DNA from: Dissulfurimicrobium hydrothermale
Lineage (GTDB): Bacteria > Desulfobacterota > Dissulfuribacteria > Dissulfuribacterales > Sh68
Assembly (NCBI RefSeq): GCF_022026155.1
Contig: NZ_CP085041.1
Coordinates: 94,306-158,305 of the forward strand
Direction of reading: 5' to 3'
Length of the DNA: 64,000 nt
Both the position numbers and the translations under genes were made by a program. Positions 24,651 through 34,978 of this stretch are shown in pieces. The notes under the pieces were generated by a model that saw only the letters and a program-made list of their open reading frames with translations, had not been told where the DNA came from and did not search any database. Numbering within the stretch: position 1 is the first letter of the stretch; every line of letters starts with the position of its first letter.

Positions 24651-25280
24651 ATGAAGATAGCATACAAAGGCAGCCTCCAGAGGACGATGATTATCTATTT
24701 TCTGCTGATAGGCTTTGCTTCCTCCATTATCGGGGCGGAGTTTATCTACGATGTGCACAGAAAAGAACTCCGTTATGAGCTGATGCAGAACTTCTCGAAA
24801 TTGTCCGATCATCAAATAAAACCCGACGAGGCCTTCAAACCGATTCAAAAAATCGCACAAAAGGCCGTTCTCATGGTCGTCCTCCTGCTTGTCGTGGTCC
24901 TTATCCTGCTTATGATGTTCATCAAGAACATAACCGAACCGTTGCAGCATATGATAGAGGTATCAAAACTGATCGGGGGCGGCGATCTCAGTCATACGAT
25001 CACCGTGACCGCTAAAAATGAGCTCGCCGAGATGGGAGAGGTTATAAATAAATTAACAAGCGACCTCCAGGAGATCATATTGCTCTCCAAGGGTGTCGGG
25101 ACCACAGCCGATCAATTTCTGAAAAGGGTCTCGGCGGCGCTCGGGGCCGGGGAGATCAGCCATGACCGGATGGTGCAGCTGCGACATGAGATGAAGCTCC
25201 TAGGCTCCAAAACAAAACTCCTGGACGACATCGTCATGAATTTCAAATTCTATGGAATCGGCGACCGGAGAGCTGGCTAA
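24651..25280 (+). CDS. HAMP-domain membrane protein without an output domain
   Basis: 209 residues: membrane helix near 13-30, a short extracytoplasmic loop (~40 residues), a second strongly hydrophobic helix (VLMVVLLLVVVLILLMMF), a HAMP domain beginning NITEPLQHMIEVSKLIGGGDLS, and a helical tail. No kinase, methyl-accepting or cyclase domain follows. It is 3 bp upstream of a TauE/SafE permease gene and probably co-transcribed. It may be a stripped-down sensor or a regulatory partner of the transporter; function unknown. Confidence 0.75.
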   Translation: MKIAYKGSLQRTMIIYFLLIGFASSIIGAEFIYDVHRKELRYELMQNFSKLSDHQIKPDEAFKPIQKIAQKAVLMVVLLLVVVLILLMMFIKNITEPLQHMIEVSKLIGGGDLSHTITVTAKNELAEMGEVINKLTSDLQEIILLSKGVGTTADQFLKRVSAALGAGEISHDRMVQLRHEMKLLGSKTKLLDDIVMNFKFYGIGDRRAG

Positions 25281-25283
25281 CAA

Positions 25284-26048
25284 ATGATTCCTTATTGGTC
25301 GGCGCTCCCGACAGGCATATGTATTGCGACGATCGTCATGCTTGTGGGCTTCGGCGGCGGGGTGCTGTGGATGCCGTTTCTGCTGGTCGTGATGCATGCG
25401 GCGCCGGACACCGCAATAATCACCTCCCTCCTGATACAGACAGCAGGAACCGGCTCAGGGAGCATCGCATTCATCAGACAAAAGAAGACAGACAACCGCC
25501 TGGCCTTGGTCATGTTTTGCATCGCGGTGCCCGGCATACTTTTCGGGGCCCTTCTTGCCCATTATATCATATTGTCCCATATAGAAATGATCATTGGGCT
25601 CATATCGCTGGCGACCGCACTGCTTTTTGTAACATCGAATTGCAAATATACAGATGAAGGCGTTGAAAGGGTGGAGTTGAAAAAGGCATTTAAACACCTC
25701 TGGATCCCGGTGGTCATGTCCATAGCCACAGGGATGCTCACCCTCAACGTCGCCGAATGGCTCGTACCATCAATGCGGGAAAAGATGGGCCTGAAGGTAT
25801 CGAATGCCATCGCAACGTGCGTCCTCCTGACATGCGGGGAATGCATCGTAGGGATGCTCATACATGGAAAATTGGGGGCGAGACCGGACCTCGGCATAGC
25901 ATCATGGGCGATACCGGGTGTCATAATAGGCGGGCAGATCGGGCCGCTGCTGGCAAAACAGATAGACGAAAGGATGCTGAAGGAGATATTCATCTTCTTT
26001 CTCACGCTCATAGGTATCCATCTCGTATACAGCTCCTATCCGATTTAA
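25284..26048 (+). CDS. TauE/SafE-family sulfite or organosulfonate exporter
   Basis: 254 residues, about seven to eight transmembrane helices in two halves. The family hallmark is in the first half (MLVGFGGGVLWMPFLLVV) and the second (PGVIIGGQIGPLLAKQID). Such permeases export sulfite, sulfoacetate or similar anions, suited to a sulfur-metabolising bacterium, but the substrate cannot be read from sequence. It lies 3 bp after the HAMP gene and 14 bp before a UvrA-like gene. Confidence 0.85.
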   Translation: MIPYWSALPTGICIATIVMLVGFGGGVLWMPFLLVVMHAAPDTAIITSLLIQTAGTGSGSIAFIRQKKTDNRLALVMFCIAVPGILFGALLAHYIILSHIEMIIGLISLATALLFVTSNCKYTDEGVERVELKKAFKHLWIPVVMSIATGMLTLNVAEWLVPSMREKMGLKVSNAIATCVLLTCGECIVGMLIHGKLGARPDLGIASWAIPGVIIGGQIGPLLAKQIDERMLKEIFIFFLTLIGIHLVYSSYPI

Positions 26049-26062
26049 GCAGGCCTTTTGAA

Positions 26063-28570
26063 ATGCCCAGGCGTTATATCGAGGTCGTAAATGCATCGGA
26101 ACACAACCTAAAAGGGATTAACGTCTCCATACCCATAGACGAGATCACTGTAATAACCGGACCTTCAGGCTCGGGCAAATCCACGCTTGCCCTGGATGTA
26201 CTCTTTGCAGAGGGGCAACGCCGCTACATCGAATCCCTTGGGATCGAGGCTAAACTTGACGTCAATCTGTGGGAAAGGCCGCATGTGGAGGAAATACGAA
26301 ACCTTCCGCCACCCCTCGCCTTTGAACAAAAACCTATAAGGGCCCATCCGGCCTCCACAGTAGCGACAGCCTCAGGTATATCACACCTCTTGAAGCTTTT
26401 GTTTGTAAATTCAGGCTCGGTTTACTGCCCGGTCTGTGGCGACGAGATACGGGCCTGCTCTCCTCAGGAAATGGCAAAAGCCGTCATCGGCCTCGGTAAT
26501 GGTGCAAAGGTGAACATACTAGCCTCGATAGACATGGGTCAAAATGCGGAGCTAAATGAGGTAGTGAACCAATTAAGGCGTGAAGGACTTGCAAGGTTCA
26601 AGGTGGACGGTGCATACATAACCGCGGATGACACCTTGCCTGGCCATACTCAACCCAAAGAACTCTGCGCAGTAATAGACAGGATAATTATAAAAGACGG
26701 GATCTTCTCGCGCCTTACCGACTCCTTGACCATAGGGCTCAAATATGGCAAAGGCCGTGTGATAATTGAGGCCCTACAAGATGACTCCCCTGTACGTACA
26801 TTCAAATTCAGCGAAGAGGCGACCTGCGCGAGGTGTAACATAAGCCTCCCCATGATCACCAGAAAGGTATTTTCGACACGGCATCCGGACGGCATGTGCA
26901 ATAGGTGCAGAGGGCATGGCGTATCGGATAAAGGAGAGACATGCCGAGAGTGCGAAGGTACCGGGCTCGGCCGCCTTGCTTTAAATATTCGGATAAAGAA
27001 CTGGCGCTATCCGGATACGATTAAATGGCTTATCGAAGAGGCACTGACACACCTAAAAGCCATCAAAGATGATACATCCGGCCTCAGGAATCCAGAGGCT
27101 GCGAAACGGCTCTGCGATGCAATCATATCGCGCATCAAACCCATGATAGACATGGGCATTCAGTACCTCCCACTAAACCGCTCCATTGGCACGCTTTCTG
27201 GTGGAGAGGTACAGAGACTCAAGATCTCCACTCAGCTCGGGCTAGATCTGACAGGCATCCTCTACATACTTGACGAACCCATGGCCGGACTCCATCCAAG
27301 GGAACAAGATGGATTGTGGAGAAACCTCGAGCGTCTCAAGGCCAAGGGAAACACCATAGTCATGGTGGAACACGACATAGATACCATAAGACGGGCGGGC
27401 TGGCTTGTCGAACTTGGACCAGGAGCGGGCGAGCTTGGCGGAAGGCTCATATATCAGGGCCAACCCGACAAGATTAAAGGATGTGCGGCCTCAAATACGG
27501 CGAGGTATCTTGACGCCGGCGTCTGTTACCGCAGGGCAAAAAGACACATACCGCACGGGGTTATCACCATCAGAGATGCAAAGGAAAACAATTTGAAAGA
27601 CATAACATGCACCATACCGCTAGGCGTTTTGGCCTGCATAACTGGTGTCTCAGGCTCGGGCAAGAGTACGCTTATGGAGATACTGTACCGTGGCATCAGG
27701 ACATACCGAACCAGCCGGGAAGATACACAATGGGCCATCGAGATCGCCCTGCTGGGCCTCAAATCCAAAGGTCCGAATGCAGTCATCGTTGAGCAGTCCT
27801 GTCTCGCAAAGACAAGGTTCTCAATGCCTGCGACATATATGGGCATATTCCCGCACATCAGGATGCTCTTCGCAAATACCCCGGAGGCCAGGGCCAGGGG
27901 ATATTCAAGCGGATATTTCAGCCTCATGCACAAGGGCGGCAGATGCGAACAATGCCAAGGCAAGGGCGTCGTATCTATAGATCTCGGATATCTCGCACCA
28001 TTTAACCCGGTTTGCGACGTATGCGAAGGCACTCGGTACAATCAAGATGCCCTCAGCATAAGATATAGGGGTCTTAACATATCGGAGGTGCTCGGGCTCA
28101 GCATAACCGAGGCGGCCCAATTTTTTTCCAGGATACCCGATATAAGGCGAACACTCCAGGTCCTTGAAAGGATCGGCCTCGGTTATCTCAGGCTCGGCCA
28201 ACCCCTTTCCAACATCTCAGGCGGAGAGGCCCAGCGCCTGAAACTGGCAAGGGAGCTGTCCTCGGCATCAAGAAACCGTGTGCCGACAATCTATCTTATG
28301 GACGAACCGTCGAGAGGGCTCCACCCCAGCGATCTCGAAAACCTGATCGGCATAATAGACGAACTGATAGACCAAGGAAACTCGTTCATAGCCATCGAGC
28401 ACAAGATAGAAATACTTGCGGTTTCAGACTGGATAGTAGAACTTGGGCCTGAAGGCGGGCCTGAAGGCGGGCGCATAACAGCTGAAGGGACGCCAGCGGA
28501 CATCATAAGGACCGATGGCTCTTCAACAGCTCCTTATTTTATAAAATACAACAAAAAAGGCCTGGGATAA
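26063..28570 (+). CDS. UvrA-like ABC-type ATPase (short paralogue)
   Basis: 835 residues from ATG 26063 (the frame is open further up, but homology begins here). Two ABC modules: Walker A GPSGSGKST (near 36) and GVSGSGKST (near 530), signatures TLSGGEVQRLKIS and NISGGEAQRLKLA, Walker B ILYILDEPMAGLHP and IYLMDEPSRGLHP. Zinc modules: CPVC, CARC with CNRC and CREC, and CEQC with CDVC. All UvrA parts are recognisable, but the protein is about 100 residues shorter than canonical UvrA (~940). It may be the working excinuclease subunit or a paralogue; a search for a second uvrA would decide. Confidence 0.88.
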   Translation: MPRRYIEVVNASEHNLKGINVSIPIDEITVITGPSGSGKSTLALDVLFAEGQRRYIESLGIEAKLDVNLWERPHVEEIRNLPPPLAFEQKPIRAHPASTVATASGISHLLKLLFVNSGSVYCPVCGDEIRACSPQEMAKAVIGLGNGAKVNILASIDMGQNAELNEVVNQLRREGLARFKVDGAYITADDTLPGHTQPKELCAVIDRIIIKDGIFSRLTDSLTIGLKYGKGRVIIEALQDDSPVRTFKFSEEATCARCNISLPMITRKVFSTRHPDGMCNRCRGHGVSDKGETCRECEGTGLGRLALNIRIKNWRYPDTIKWLIEEALTHLKAIKDDTSGLRNPEAAKRLCDAIISRIKPMIDMGIQYLPLNRSIGTLSGGEVQRLKISTQLGLDLTGILYILDEPMAGLHPREQDGLWRNLERLKAKGNTIVMVEHDIDTIRRAGWLVELGPGAGELGGRLIYQGQPDKIKGCAASNTARYLDAGVCYRRAKRHIPHGVITIRDAKENNLKDITCTIPLGVLACITGVSGSGKSTLMEILYRGIRTYRTSREDTQWAIEIALLGLKSKGPNAVIVEQSCLAKTRFSMPATYMGIFPHIRMLFANTPEARARGYSSGYFSLMHKGGRCEQCQGKGVVSIDLGYLAPFNPVCDVCEGTRYNQDALSIRYRGLNISEVLGLSITEAAQFFSRIPDIRRTLQVLERIGLGYLRLGQPLSNISGGEAQRLKLARELSSASRNRVPTIYLMDEPSRGLHPSDLENLIGIIDELIDQGNSFIAIEHKIEILAVSDWIVELGPEGGPEGGRITAEGTPADIIRTDGSSTAPYFIKYNKKGLG

Positions 28571-28582
28571 GCCCAGGCCTTT
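28556..28582. terminator. Bidirectional terminator between uvrA-like gene and atpE
   Basis: AAAGGCCTGGG-ATAAG-CCCAGGCCTTT, an 11-bp perfect stem flanked by A and T runs. It overlaps the stop codon of the UvrA-like gene and separates two convergent genes. Confidence 0.85.
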
Positions 28583-28613
28583 AAGATCCATCTTTCTTCG
28601 GTTCTTTTAACCC

Positions 28614-29003
<390 letters not shown>

Positions 29004-29067
29004 TTAGGAATATATTTATTGGCCTTCTTTAAAATTTCTTAAATATCGACGAGATAAAACATGAAAA

Positions 29068-29784
29068 TTAATGCCCCTCCGCCATGGCCTCCACTGAATA
29101 GACTATGGAGAGCATCATGAATATAAAGGCCTGGATAAGGCAAACCAGGACGCCCAGGAACATGATTGGGAGCGGCGCAAGATAAGGACCCGCCAGCATG
29201 AAGAGTAGCCCAAGGAGTATCTCCTTTGAGACCATATTGCCGAAAAGTCGGATGGAGAGCGAAAGTATGCGCCCTATGTGGCTAAATATCTCTATTGGAA
29301 ACATAACAGGCGCCATTGCCGGCACAGGCCCCATAAAGTGCTTGAGGTACCTGATGCCGTGGAACCTGAATCCAAGGGCATGGTAAGTGAAAATGGAAAT
29401 AATCGTACAGCCCAGCGTAACATTGAGATTTGCCGTCGGAGACATAAACCCGGGGATGAGACCCATATAATTGGATATCAGGATATAGAGGGCGAATGTG
29501 GCTATCATTGGGAAGATGATCAGGGTCTTTTTCTTGTCATGTGTCTGCTCAGTTATAAAATCCTCAAGGTTGCCCACAAAGGCCTCCATGATGTTCTGCA
29601 TACCGCTTGGGATCATCTCCATCTTGGTTGTAGCCATCTTTGCCAAGACAATACAGATAATCATGGCAAGGAAACTGTATTGCATATGGGGCGCAAGTAT
29701 CTTTGCAAGGGTGGTATTCCCTCCATGTGCCGGCAGACCCAATGCATCCAACAGCAGGCTTAAAAACAGTAACGGATGCTCCAT
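29068..29784 (-). CDS. atpB: ATP synthase F0 subunit a
   Basis: 238 residues, five to six transmembrane helices. The essential Arg is in the helix LSLSIRLFGNMVSKEILLG, and other conserved residues lie in SNYMGLIPGFMSPTANLNVT and AFIFMMLSIVYSVEA. It forms the ion half-channels against the c-ring. The F1 genes are 10 kb away, so F0 and F1 genes are split in this genome. Confidence 0.95.
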   Translation of the reverse strand: MEHPLLFLSLLLDALGLPAHGGNTTLAKILAPHMQYSFLAMIICIVLAKMATTKMEMIPSGMQNIMEAFVGNLEDFITEQTHDKKKTLIIFPMIATFALYILISNYMGLIPGFMSPTANLNVTLGCTIISIFTYHALGFRFHGIRYLKHFMGPVPAMAPVMFPIEIFSHIGRILSLSIRLFGNMVSKEILLGLLFMLAGPYLAPLPIMFLGVLVCLIQAFIFMMLSIVYSVEAMAEGH

Positions 29785-29786
29785 AA

Positions 29787-30197
29787 CTAAACCGCCTCCT
29801 TTAAACGGACTCTGTTAATCACCATTACAACGACCAGGATATAAAAATTAATAACCGCCACTGAAAGACCAACAAACAGGCCTACTGGCGATATATAACC
29901 TGGAAATATCAGAAAGGCCGCCGTAACCGCCAGCGCAACAAGCCCCAACCTCACCGCAAGGCCGGCATAATAGACAAATATATTCCGCCAACGCACAATC
30001 CTTTTACAGTCCCTGTCAAGGCCTATGCAGTTTAGATTCGCTATAATCGCGCCGACGGCAACACCGATGGCAGCCTTTACATCGAAACAAGCCAAAAAAA
30101 AGACAAAGAGCAACCCGCTCAAGACCCAGTTTAAAAAGATAAACCTCTTTACAAATTGTCCATCAAGCCTTACTGCAAACATATCTCTAATCATCAA
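29787..30197 (-). CDS. atpI: ATP synthase subunit I-like membrane protein
   Basis: 136 residues with four predicted transmembrane helices (FIFLNWVLSGLLFVFFLACF, then AAIGVAVGAIIANLNC, LGLVALAVTAAFLIF and VAVINFYILVVVMVI). Matches the small ATP_synt_I-type family upstream of atpB, which assists c-ring assembly or Mg2+ supply. It starts 4 bp inside the end of atpZ and ends 2 bp before atpB. Confidence 0.75.
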   Translation of the reverse strand: MMIRDMFAVRLDGQFVKRFIFLNWVLSGLLFVFFLACFDVKAAIGVAVGAIIANLNCIGLDRDCKRIVRWRNIFVYYAGLAVRLGLVALAVTAAFLIFPGYISPVGLFVGLSVAVINFYILVVVMVINRVRLKEAV

Positions 30198-30541
30198 TCA
30201 TCATCCCAGACCTTGTTTTGCATAAAGGTGTCTTTATGTTGCTTGGCAGGCTTATCCTCGGATATATCGGATAGCTGCGAGGCCTCTTTTTTATCTGCCT
30301 CTTTACTGAAGCGCCTGCTCAGTATAAAAAAATTTTTCACCCCACCGCCCAACCCAAAGAAGAAACATATTATTGTCAGCCAAGGATAAGTTCGCCCGCT
30401 GAAAAGCCAGGTATCCATGTAATAACCTACAAGAACACCGGTGAACATTGAAAATACAACGGACATGGATATAGTCATGGCTACGCTCATGCTCTTGAAA
30501 AGCGAGACCAATTCTTCTTTTATACCTATGCCCGCCATCAA
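30194..30541 (-). CDS. atpZ: AtpZ/AtpI-type F0-associated protein
   Basis: 115 residues with two transmembrane helices (SMSVVFSMFTGVLVGYYMD and PWLTIICFFFGLGGGVKNFF) and a charged cytoplasmic tail. The two-helix hairpin is typical of AtpZ-like proteins that precede F0 genes. First gene of the atpZ-I-B-E operon, behind its own promoter. Confidence 0.75.
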   Translation of the reverse strand: MMAGIGIKEELVSLFKSMSVAMTISMSVVFSMFTGVLVGYYMDTWLFSGRTYPWLTIICFFFGLGGGVKNFFILSRRFSKEADKKEASQLSDISEDKPAKQHKDTFMQNKVWDDD

Positions 30542-30609
30542 ATACCCACCAGTTCCAAACAGGCGCTAATAATTATTATAAATGAACAGCGCTTCATTAT
30601 TTGAATTAT

Positions 30610-30638
30610 TTGTTATCATATAGACAGGCTGCTGTCAA
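30610..30638 (-). promoter_or_regulatory. Sigma-70-type promoter of atpZIBE
   Basis: Minus strand TTGACA (30638-30633), 17-bp spacer, TAACAA (30615-30610), about 70 nt before the atpZ start and after the hemL stop. Confidence 0.6.
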
Positions 30639-30658
30639 CCGATCGGAGAAAATAAATC

Positions 30659-31951
30659 TCAAGACATCCTACTGAAGGCAAGCTCAGCGGCCTCAAGCGT
30701 CCATTCTATCTCTTCCCATCCATGGGCAAGGGAAACAAATGCCGCTTCAAACTGAGACGGTGCCAGATATACCCCTTCGTCCCGCATGTTTTTGAAAAAT
30801 TCGGCATATCGGCCCGTATCGGACCTCAAGGCGGCATCAAAATCCACAACCGGCCTGGACTGCCCGAAGAAGCAGGTCATCATTGAGCCTATGCGCTGGA
30901 TCGTACACCCGATCTTCCTTTGTTCGGCCAACTCTGAAAGCCCTTCTTCCAGGGCCCTGGCCTTCTCTTCAAGTACCTCATAGACACCAGGCCTTGACAG
31001 TACATCAAGGGTTGCAAGCCCAGCAGCAACTGCAAGGGGATTGCCGGACAAGGTGCCCGCCTGATACATAGGGCCGGCAGGCGCGACATATTGCATTATC
31101 TCCTCCTTGCCACCATAAGCCCCGACAGGAAGCCCTCCTCCTATGATCTTTCCTAGACAAGTGATATCCGGCATCACGCCGAAATACTCCTGCGCGCCGC
31201 CTGGAGCCAGTCTGAAACCTGTTATCACCTCATCAAAAACAAGGAGTATACCAAACTCTTCCGTCCACTGCCGAAGTGTTGGCAGGAAGCCTTCCTGCGG
31301 CGGCACCACCCCCATGTTCGCAGGCACCGGCTCCAGGATGACTGCTGCAATGTCGTCACCCTCCTGTTCAAGGACCAATCTCAGGGCATCAAGGTTATTG
31401 AAAGGCACGGCGATGGTGTTTGCAACAACCTCCTCCGGGACCCCCGGGCTTCCAGGAATCCCAAGGGTAGCCACTCCTGAACCGGCCTTTACCAAAAATG
31501 GGTCGGCATGGCCGTGATAACATCCATCAAACTTCACTATCTTTTTCCTTCCCGTATAGGCCCTGGCAAGGCGGACGGCGCTCATGGTGGCCTCAGTGCC
31601 TGAGTTTACAAGCCTCACCTGCTCGATGGACGGAACCATCTCAACGATCTTTCTGGCAAGTGCGACCTCCTGCCACGTGGGGGCGCCGAAACTTGTGCCG
31701 TTTCCGAGCGCTGCCTCTACAGCCCCCCTGACCTCTGGGTTAGAGTGCCCGAGTATCATTGGGCCCCAGGAACAGACATAGTCTATATATTGGTTGCCAT
31801 CTACATCGAATATACTCGCGCCCTCCGCACGCTCGATAAAGACCGGATTACAGCCGACTGATTTACACGCGCGCACAGGGCTGTTAACACCGCCCGGTAT
31901 GACGGCCATGGCCGTCTCAAAAAAATGTCTTGAAAGACGATTGTTGTGCAT
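30659..31951 (-). CDS. hemL: Glutamate-1-semialdehyde 2,1-aminomutase
   Basis: 430 residues, standard length. PLP-dependent class III aminotransferase fold: [60 protein letters not shown], and the PLP lysine in [16 protein letters not shown]. It makes 5-aminolevulinate in the C5 tetrapyrrole pathway, needed for haem and sirohaem. Ribosome site AAGGAGG before ATG 31951. Confidence 0.96.
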   Translation of the reverse strand: MHNNRLSRHFFETAMAVIPGGVNSPVRACKSVGCNPVFIERAEGASIFDVDGNQYIDYVCSWGPMILGHSNPEVRGAVEAALGNGTSFGAPTWQEVALARKIVEMVPSIEQVRLVNSGTEATMSAVRLARAYTGRKKIVKFDGCYHGHADPFLVKAGSGVATLGIPGSPGVPEEVVANTIAVPFNNLDALRLVLEQEGDDIAAVILEPVPANMGVVPPQEGFLPTLRQWTEEFGILLVFDEVITGFRLAPGGAQEYFGVMPDITCLGKIIGGGLPVGAYGGKEEIMQYVAPAGPMYQAGTLSGNPLAVAAGLATLDVLSRPGVYEVLEEKARALEEGLSELAEQRKIGCTIQRIGSMMTCFFGQSRPVVDFDAALRSDTGRYAEFFKNMRDEGVYLAPSQFEAAFVSLAHGWEEIEWTLEAAELAFSRMS

Positions 31952-32046
31952 ATATCCTCCTTATAAAATAAAAAACGAATCTCGCATTAAATATAAGAGA
32001 ATCTTAAAACAGAAAGATCAAAATAACAATTTAAAAAAGGAATGCC

Positions 32047-33462
32047 ATGGCGAGTATAAAATTTTATGGTGCGGCCGAAACAGTTACAGGCTCATGCCAT
32101 CTGTTTGAATTCAATGACAAAAAATTCCTGCTGGACTGCGGTCAGTTTCAGGGACCGTGGAAGATAGAAGAACTGAACTATAAACCACTTGGTTTTGATG
32201 CCAAAGAGATCGACGGTCTCATATTAGGACACGGACACCTCGACCACTGCGGCCGCATACCAATACTCGTAAGGCATGGTTTTCGCGGCCACATCTACTC
32301 CACCCAGCCCACCAGGGACATAGCCCGGCTGATCCTTATGGACTCTGCATACGTGCTCAAGGAAGAATTTATGTGGAAGCGGAGAAAACTCACCAGGGCA
32401 GGCATCCAGGTTGCAGGGCCCCTCTATTCAATGGAAGACGTCTATTACTCGCTCGATTTCTTCAACAAGGCAGTCAAATATGGAGAAGCGGTCGATCTCT
32501 CCGAAGACAGCCGCCTCTTCTTCCATACCGCTGACGCTGGGCACATCCTTGGTTCTGCACAGGTCTACATCGATTACCCTGGTCCGGACGGTAAAAAAAG
32601 GCGTCTTCTCTACACAGGGGATCTAGGTGACGGGCAAAGGCCTATTGTCAATGATCCGCAGGGCCCGGAAAAAGACACCCGTATCCATGCCCTCCTCATA
32701 GAGTCAACATACGGGGATAGGGAACACAGGGGTTATGAAGAATCCGTGAAGGAATTCGAAGAGGCGGTAAGCAAGACGACCCGAAACAAGGGTACGGTCC
32801 TAATCCCGACCTTCGCCCTGGAGCGGACGCAGGAACTTTTATACCACATCGGCAATATGAAAAAGACAGGACTCCTCGCAAAAGACGTCCCTGTATTCTT
32901 AAACAGCCCTCTCGCCATAGATATAACGAAGATCTACGGCAAATACTGCAATTTCTGCAACAAACCGGTCATGGAGGAGATAAAAAGAGGCAGGTCCCCA
33001 TTTGTCTTTCCGGGTCTCCATCTCTCAGAGACAGTGGAGGAATCAATGGCCATACATAACGTACCCGGGCCCAAGATCATCCTTGCCGGAAGCGGCATGA
33101 TGACAGGAGGCCGGATAAAACACCACCTGAAACACCTGCTCTGGAAGGAGTCAACGGCCCTCATAATAGTAGGATTTCAGGCCGAAGGGACTCTAGGAAG
33201 GAAGATCATAGACGGGGCCAAGACAGTACATATCTTTGGGGAACCTGTGGCCGTAAGGGCCAGCATCCATACGATAAACGGCTTTTCGGCCCATGCAGGA
33301 AGAAGCCATCTGGCTGCATTTGTGAAGGCGGCGACGCCCGAAAACATCTTTATTGTGCACGGCGAACCAAGGGCATCAAGCGCCCTGGCGAAACAGATCG
33401 GCGAGTATCTGCCAAACGCCAGGATATTCATACCAAAAATTGGGGAAAGATTCGAAATATAG
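32047..33462 (+). CDS. Metallo-beta-lactamase/beta-CASP RNA-processing hydrolase
   Basis: 471 residues. Zinc motif LGHGHLDHCGRIP (HxHxDH type), further ligands in DAGHILGSAQ and YTGDLG, the beta-CASP domain (IPTFALERTQELLYHI, LNSPLAIDITKIY) and the C-terminal RNA-specificity motifs (AGSGMMTGGRIKHHLKH, INGFSAHAGR, FIVHGE). Homologous to the CPSF73/YSH1-like bacterial family, presumed RNA endo- or exonuclease. AAGGAAT precedes ATG 32047. Monocistronic, divergent from hemL. Confidence 0.93.
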   Translation: MASIKFYGAAETVTGSCHLFEFNDKKFLLDCGQFQGPWKIEELNYKPLGFDAKEIDGLILGHGHLDHCGRIPILVRHGFRGHIYSTQPTRDIARLILMDSAYVLKEEFMWKRRKLTRAGIQVAGPLYSMEDVYYSLDFFNKAVKYGEAVDLSEDSRLFFHTADAGHILGSAQVYIDYPGPDGKKRRLLYTGDLGDGQRPIVNDPQGPEKDTRIHALLIESTYGDREHRGYEESVKEFEEAVSKTTRNKGTVLIPTFALERTQELLYHIGNMKKTGLLAKDVPVFLNSPLAIDITKIYGKYCNFCNKPVMEEIKRGRSPFVFPGLHLSETVEESMAIHNVPGPKIILAGSGMMTGGRIKHHLKHLLWKESTALIIVGFQAEGTLGRKIIDGAKTVHIFGEPVAVRASIHTINGFSAHAGRSHLAAFVKAATPENIFIVHGEPRASSALAKQIGEYLPNARIFIPKIGERFEI

Positions 33463-33501
33463 GCGAAATATAGGCAAGGTATCGAGCGATCCGGAACTGG
33501 G

Positions 33502-34404
33502 TCAGTGATGATGCCGCTGGACTTCGTTGCCGCCATTTATGCGGCAGTAAAGTCCATCTTCATCGCAGCCCTCACACTCCATCTGGATACAGGAATGGCT
33601 GACACCAAAACTAGAGAGCCTGTGTTCTATCTCCTTTCTTATTATGTCGGCATTGCTTAACTTCTGATCAGCCACCTGGACATGGGCCGAAAATGCGGGG
33701 ATGGCATGGGCGATCGACCATATATGGACATCGTGCACACATCGCACGCCAGGTATGCTGGAAATCGATTCCGATATCTTCCCCGCATGAAGCCCAATGG
33801 GGCTCAACTCAAGGAAAACCCACATCGCCTCCTTGACCACGCGCCATCCCCCGATGATTATGATGACCCCGACAGCGATGCTCGCAACCGCATCAGCCGG
33901 CTGCCACCCTGTAAATCTGATAACAACTGCGGCTATAATGACGCCTGCCGACGAGACCGTATCTCCAAGCACGTGGAGCCAGGCGCTCTTTAGATTTAAG
34001 TCCCCATGCCTGTGGCCAAGGATCCATGCCATGAGGAGATTGCCAAAAAGCCCTAGGACTGCGACAAAAAACATCATGGAGGGGTTGATCTGCACAGGTG
34101 ATCTGAGTCTGCGATATGCCTCGGCAAAAATAAAGACAGCGATCACCACAAGGCTTATGCCGTTTATCAGGGCTGCAAGGAGACCAACCCTCTGGTAACC
34201 ATAGGTGGCACGGTAATCAGAGGGCCTGGCCCCTATCAGGGCTGCGACAAGGCTCAGGCCGAGGGCAAAGACGTCGGTCAGGACATGTCCTGCATCGCTA
34301 ATGAGGGCAAGGCTGTTACTTAATATGCCACCTATTACCTCTCCTGCAAGTATCAGGAGTGTGACAGCAAGGCTTAGAGACAGGCGCTTTGTCGCATTGT
34401 TCAT
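33502..34404 (-). CDS. Cation diffusion facilitator (CzcD/ZitB-like) transporter
   Basis: 300 residues, six transmembrane helices. Metal-site motifs SDAGHVLTDVFALG (helix 2) and HVLGDTVSSAGV (helix 5) match Zn2+/Cd2+ exporters, and a His-rich stretch (GHRHGD) lies in the middle loop. A C-terminal ferredoxin-like domain (VHDVHIWSIAH, HSCIQMECEGCDEDG) ends with HHH. It is a proton antiporter for divalent metals. Last gene of rny-tyrS-CMD-CDF. Confidence 0.92.
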   Translation of the reverse strand: MNNATKRLSLSLAVTLLILAGEVIGGILSNSLALISDAGHVLTDVFALGLSLVAALIGARPSDYRATYGYQRVGLLAALINGISLVVIAVFIFAEAYRRLRSPVQINPSMMFFVAVLGLFGNLLMAWILGHRHGDLNLKSAWLHVLGDTVSSAGVIIAAVVIRFTGWQPADAVASIAVGVIIIIGGWRVVKEAMWVFLELSPIGLHAGKISESISSIPGVRCVHDVHIWSIAHAIPAFSAHVQVADQKLSNADIIRKEIEHRLSSFGVSHSCIQMECEGCDEDGLYCRINGGNEVQRHHH

Positions 34405-34442
34405 AGCAGATATCAGCCGGCACCGTCCTACGGAGATCTTTG

Positions 34443-34823
34443 TTAACCTCCAGCCAGGGCCTCAAGGATCGGCGTTGCAACACCGAGCACCCCGTTTGCC
34501 GCAGCGTGTCTGACTATCTTTATGACCGCTATCAACTCTTCTTTTGTCACGCCCATATTCAAGGCCGCCCTTAACTGCGTCCTGACACATTCGTAATCCT
34601 TCATGGCAAGCGCCGCTGAAAGGAAGATCAAGGTCCTCACCTTCGGCTCAAGGGGTGAATCCTTGTCCTCAACGCTGCCCATCGAAGACATGGCAACCTG
34701 CATGATGAGCTCAGGCGCGACATCTTTTGCATATTTAATGGCGGCAGGGATATTCTCCTCTCCCCCGAGCTTTTGAGACATCATCCCTAGAATCTGTTCA
34801 ACGGATGGCATTTGATTTATCAT
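34443..34823 (-). CDS. Carboxymuconolactone decarboxylase (CMD)-family protein
   Basis: 126 residues, all-helical. Conserved blocks LEPKVRTLIFLSAALAMKDYECVRTQL and LGVTKEEL-like MGVTKEELIAVIKIVRHAAA. The family usually has CxxC followed by His (AhpD type); only one Cys (YEC) remains and no His follows, so it is probably not a disulfide reductase. Ribosome site AAGGAGG precedes ATG 34823. Role unknown. Confidence 0.8.
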   Translation of the reverse strand: MINQMPSVEQILGMMSQKLGGEENIPAAIKYAKDVAPELIMQVAMSSMGSVEDKDSPLEPKVRTLIFLSAALAMKDYECVRTQLRAALNMGVTKEELIAVIKIVRHAAANGVLGVATPILEALAGG

Positions 34824-34978
34824 TTTATGTTACCTCCTTATGGATTTATTTATAAAAAATAGTAACATAAAAAAATTTTTATTCAAGAATAAATCAACGC
34901 CCCACAACGCGATATATCGAAATCAAATCTCGGCTCGGGTGAACTCTATGACTGTTGACCATCTAACATGTCAGCCCT

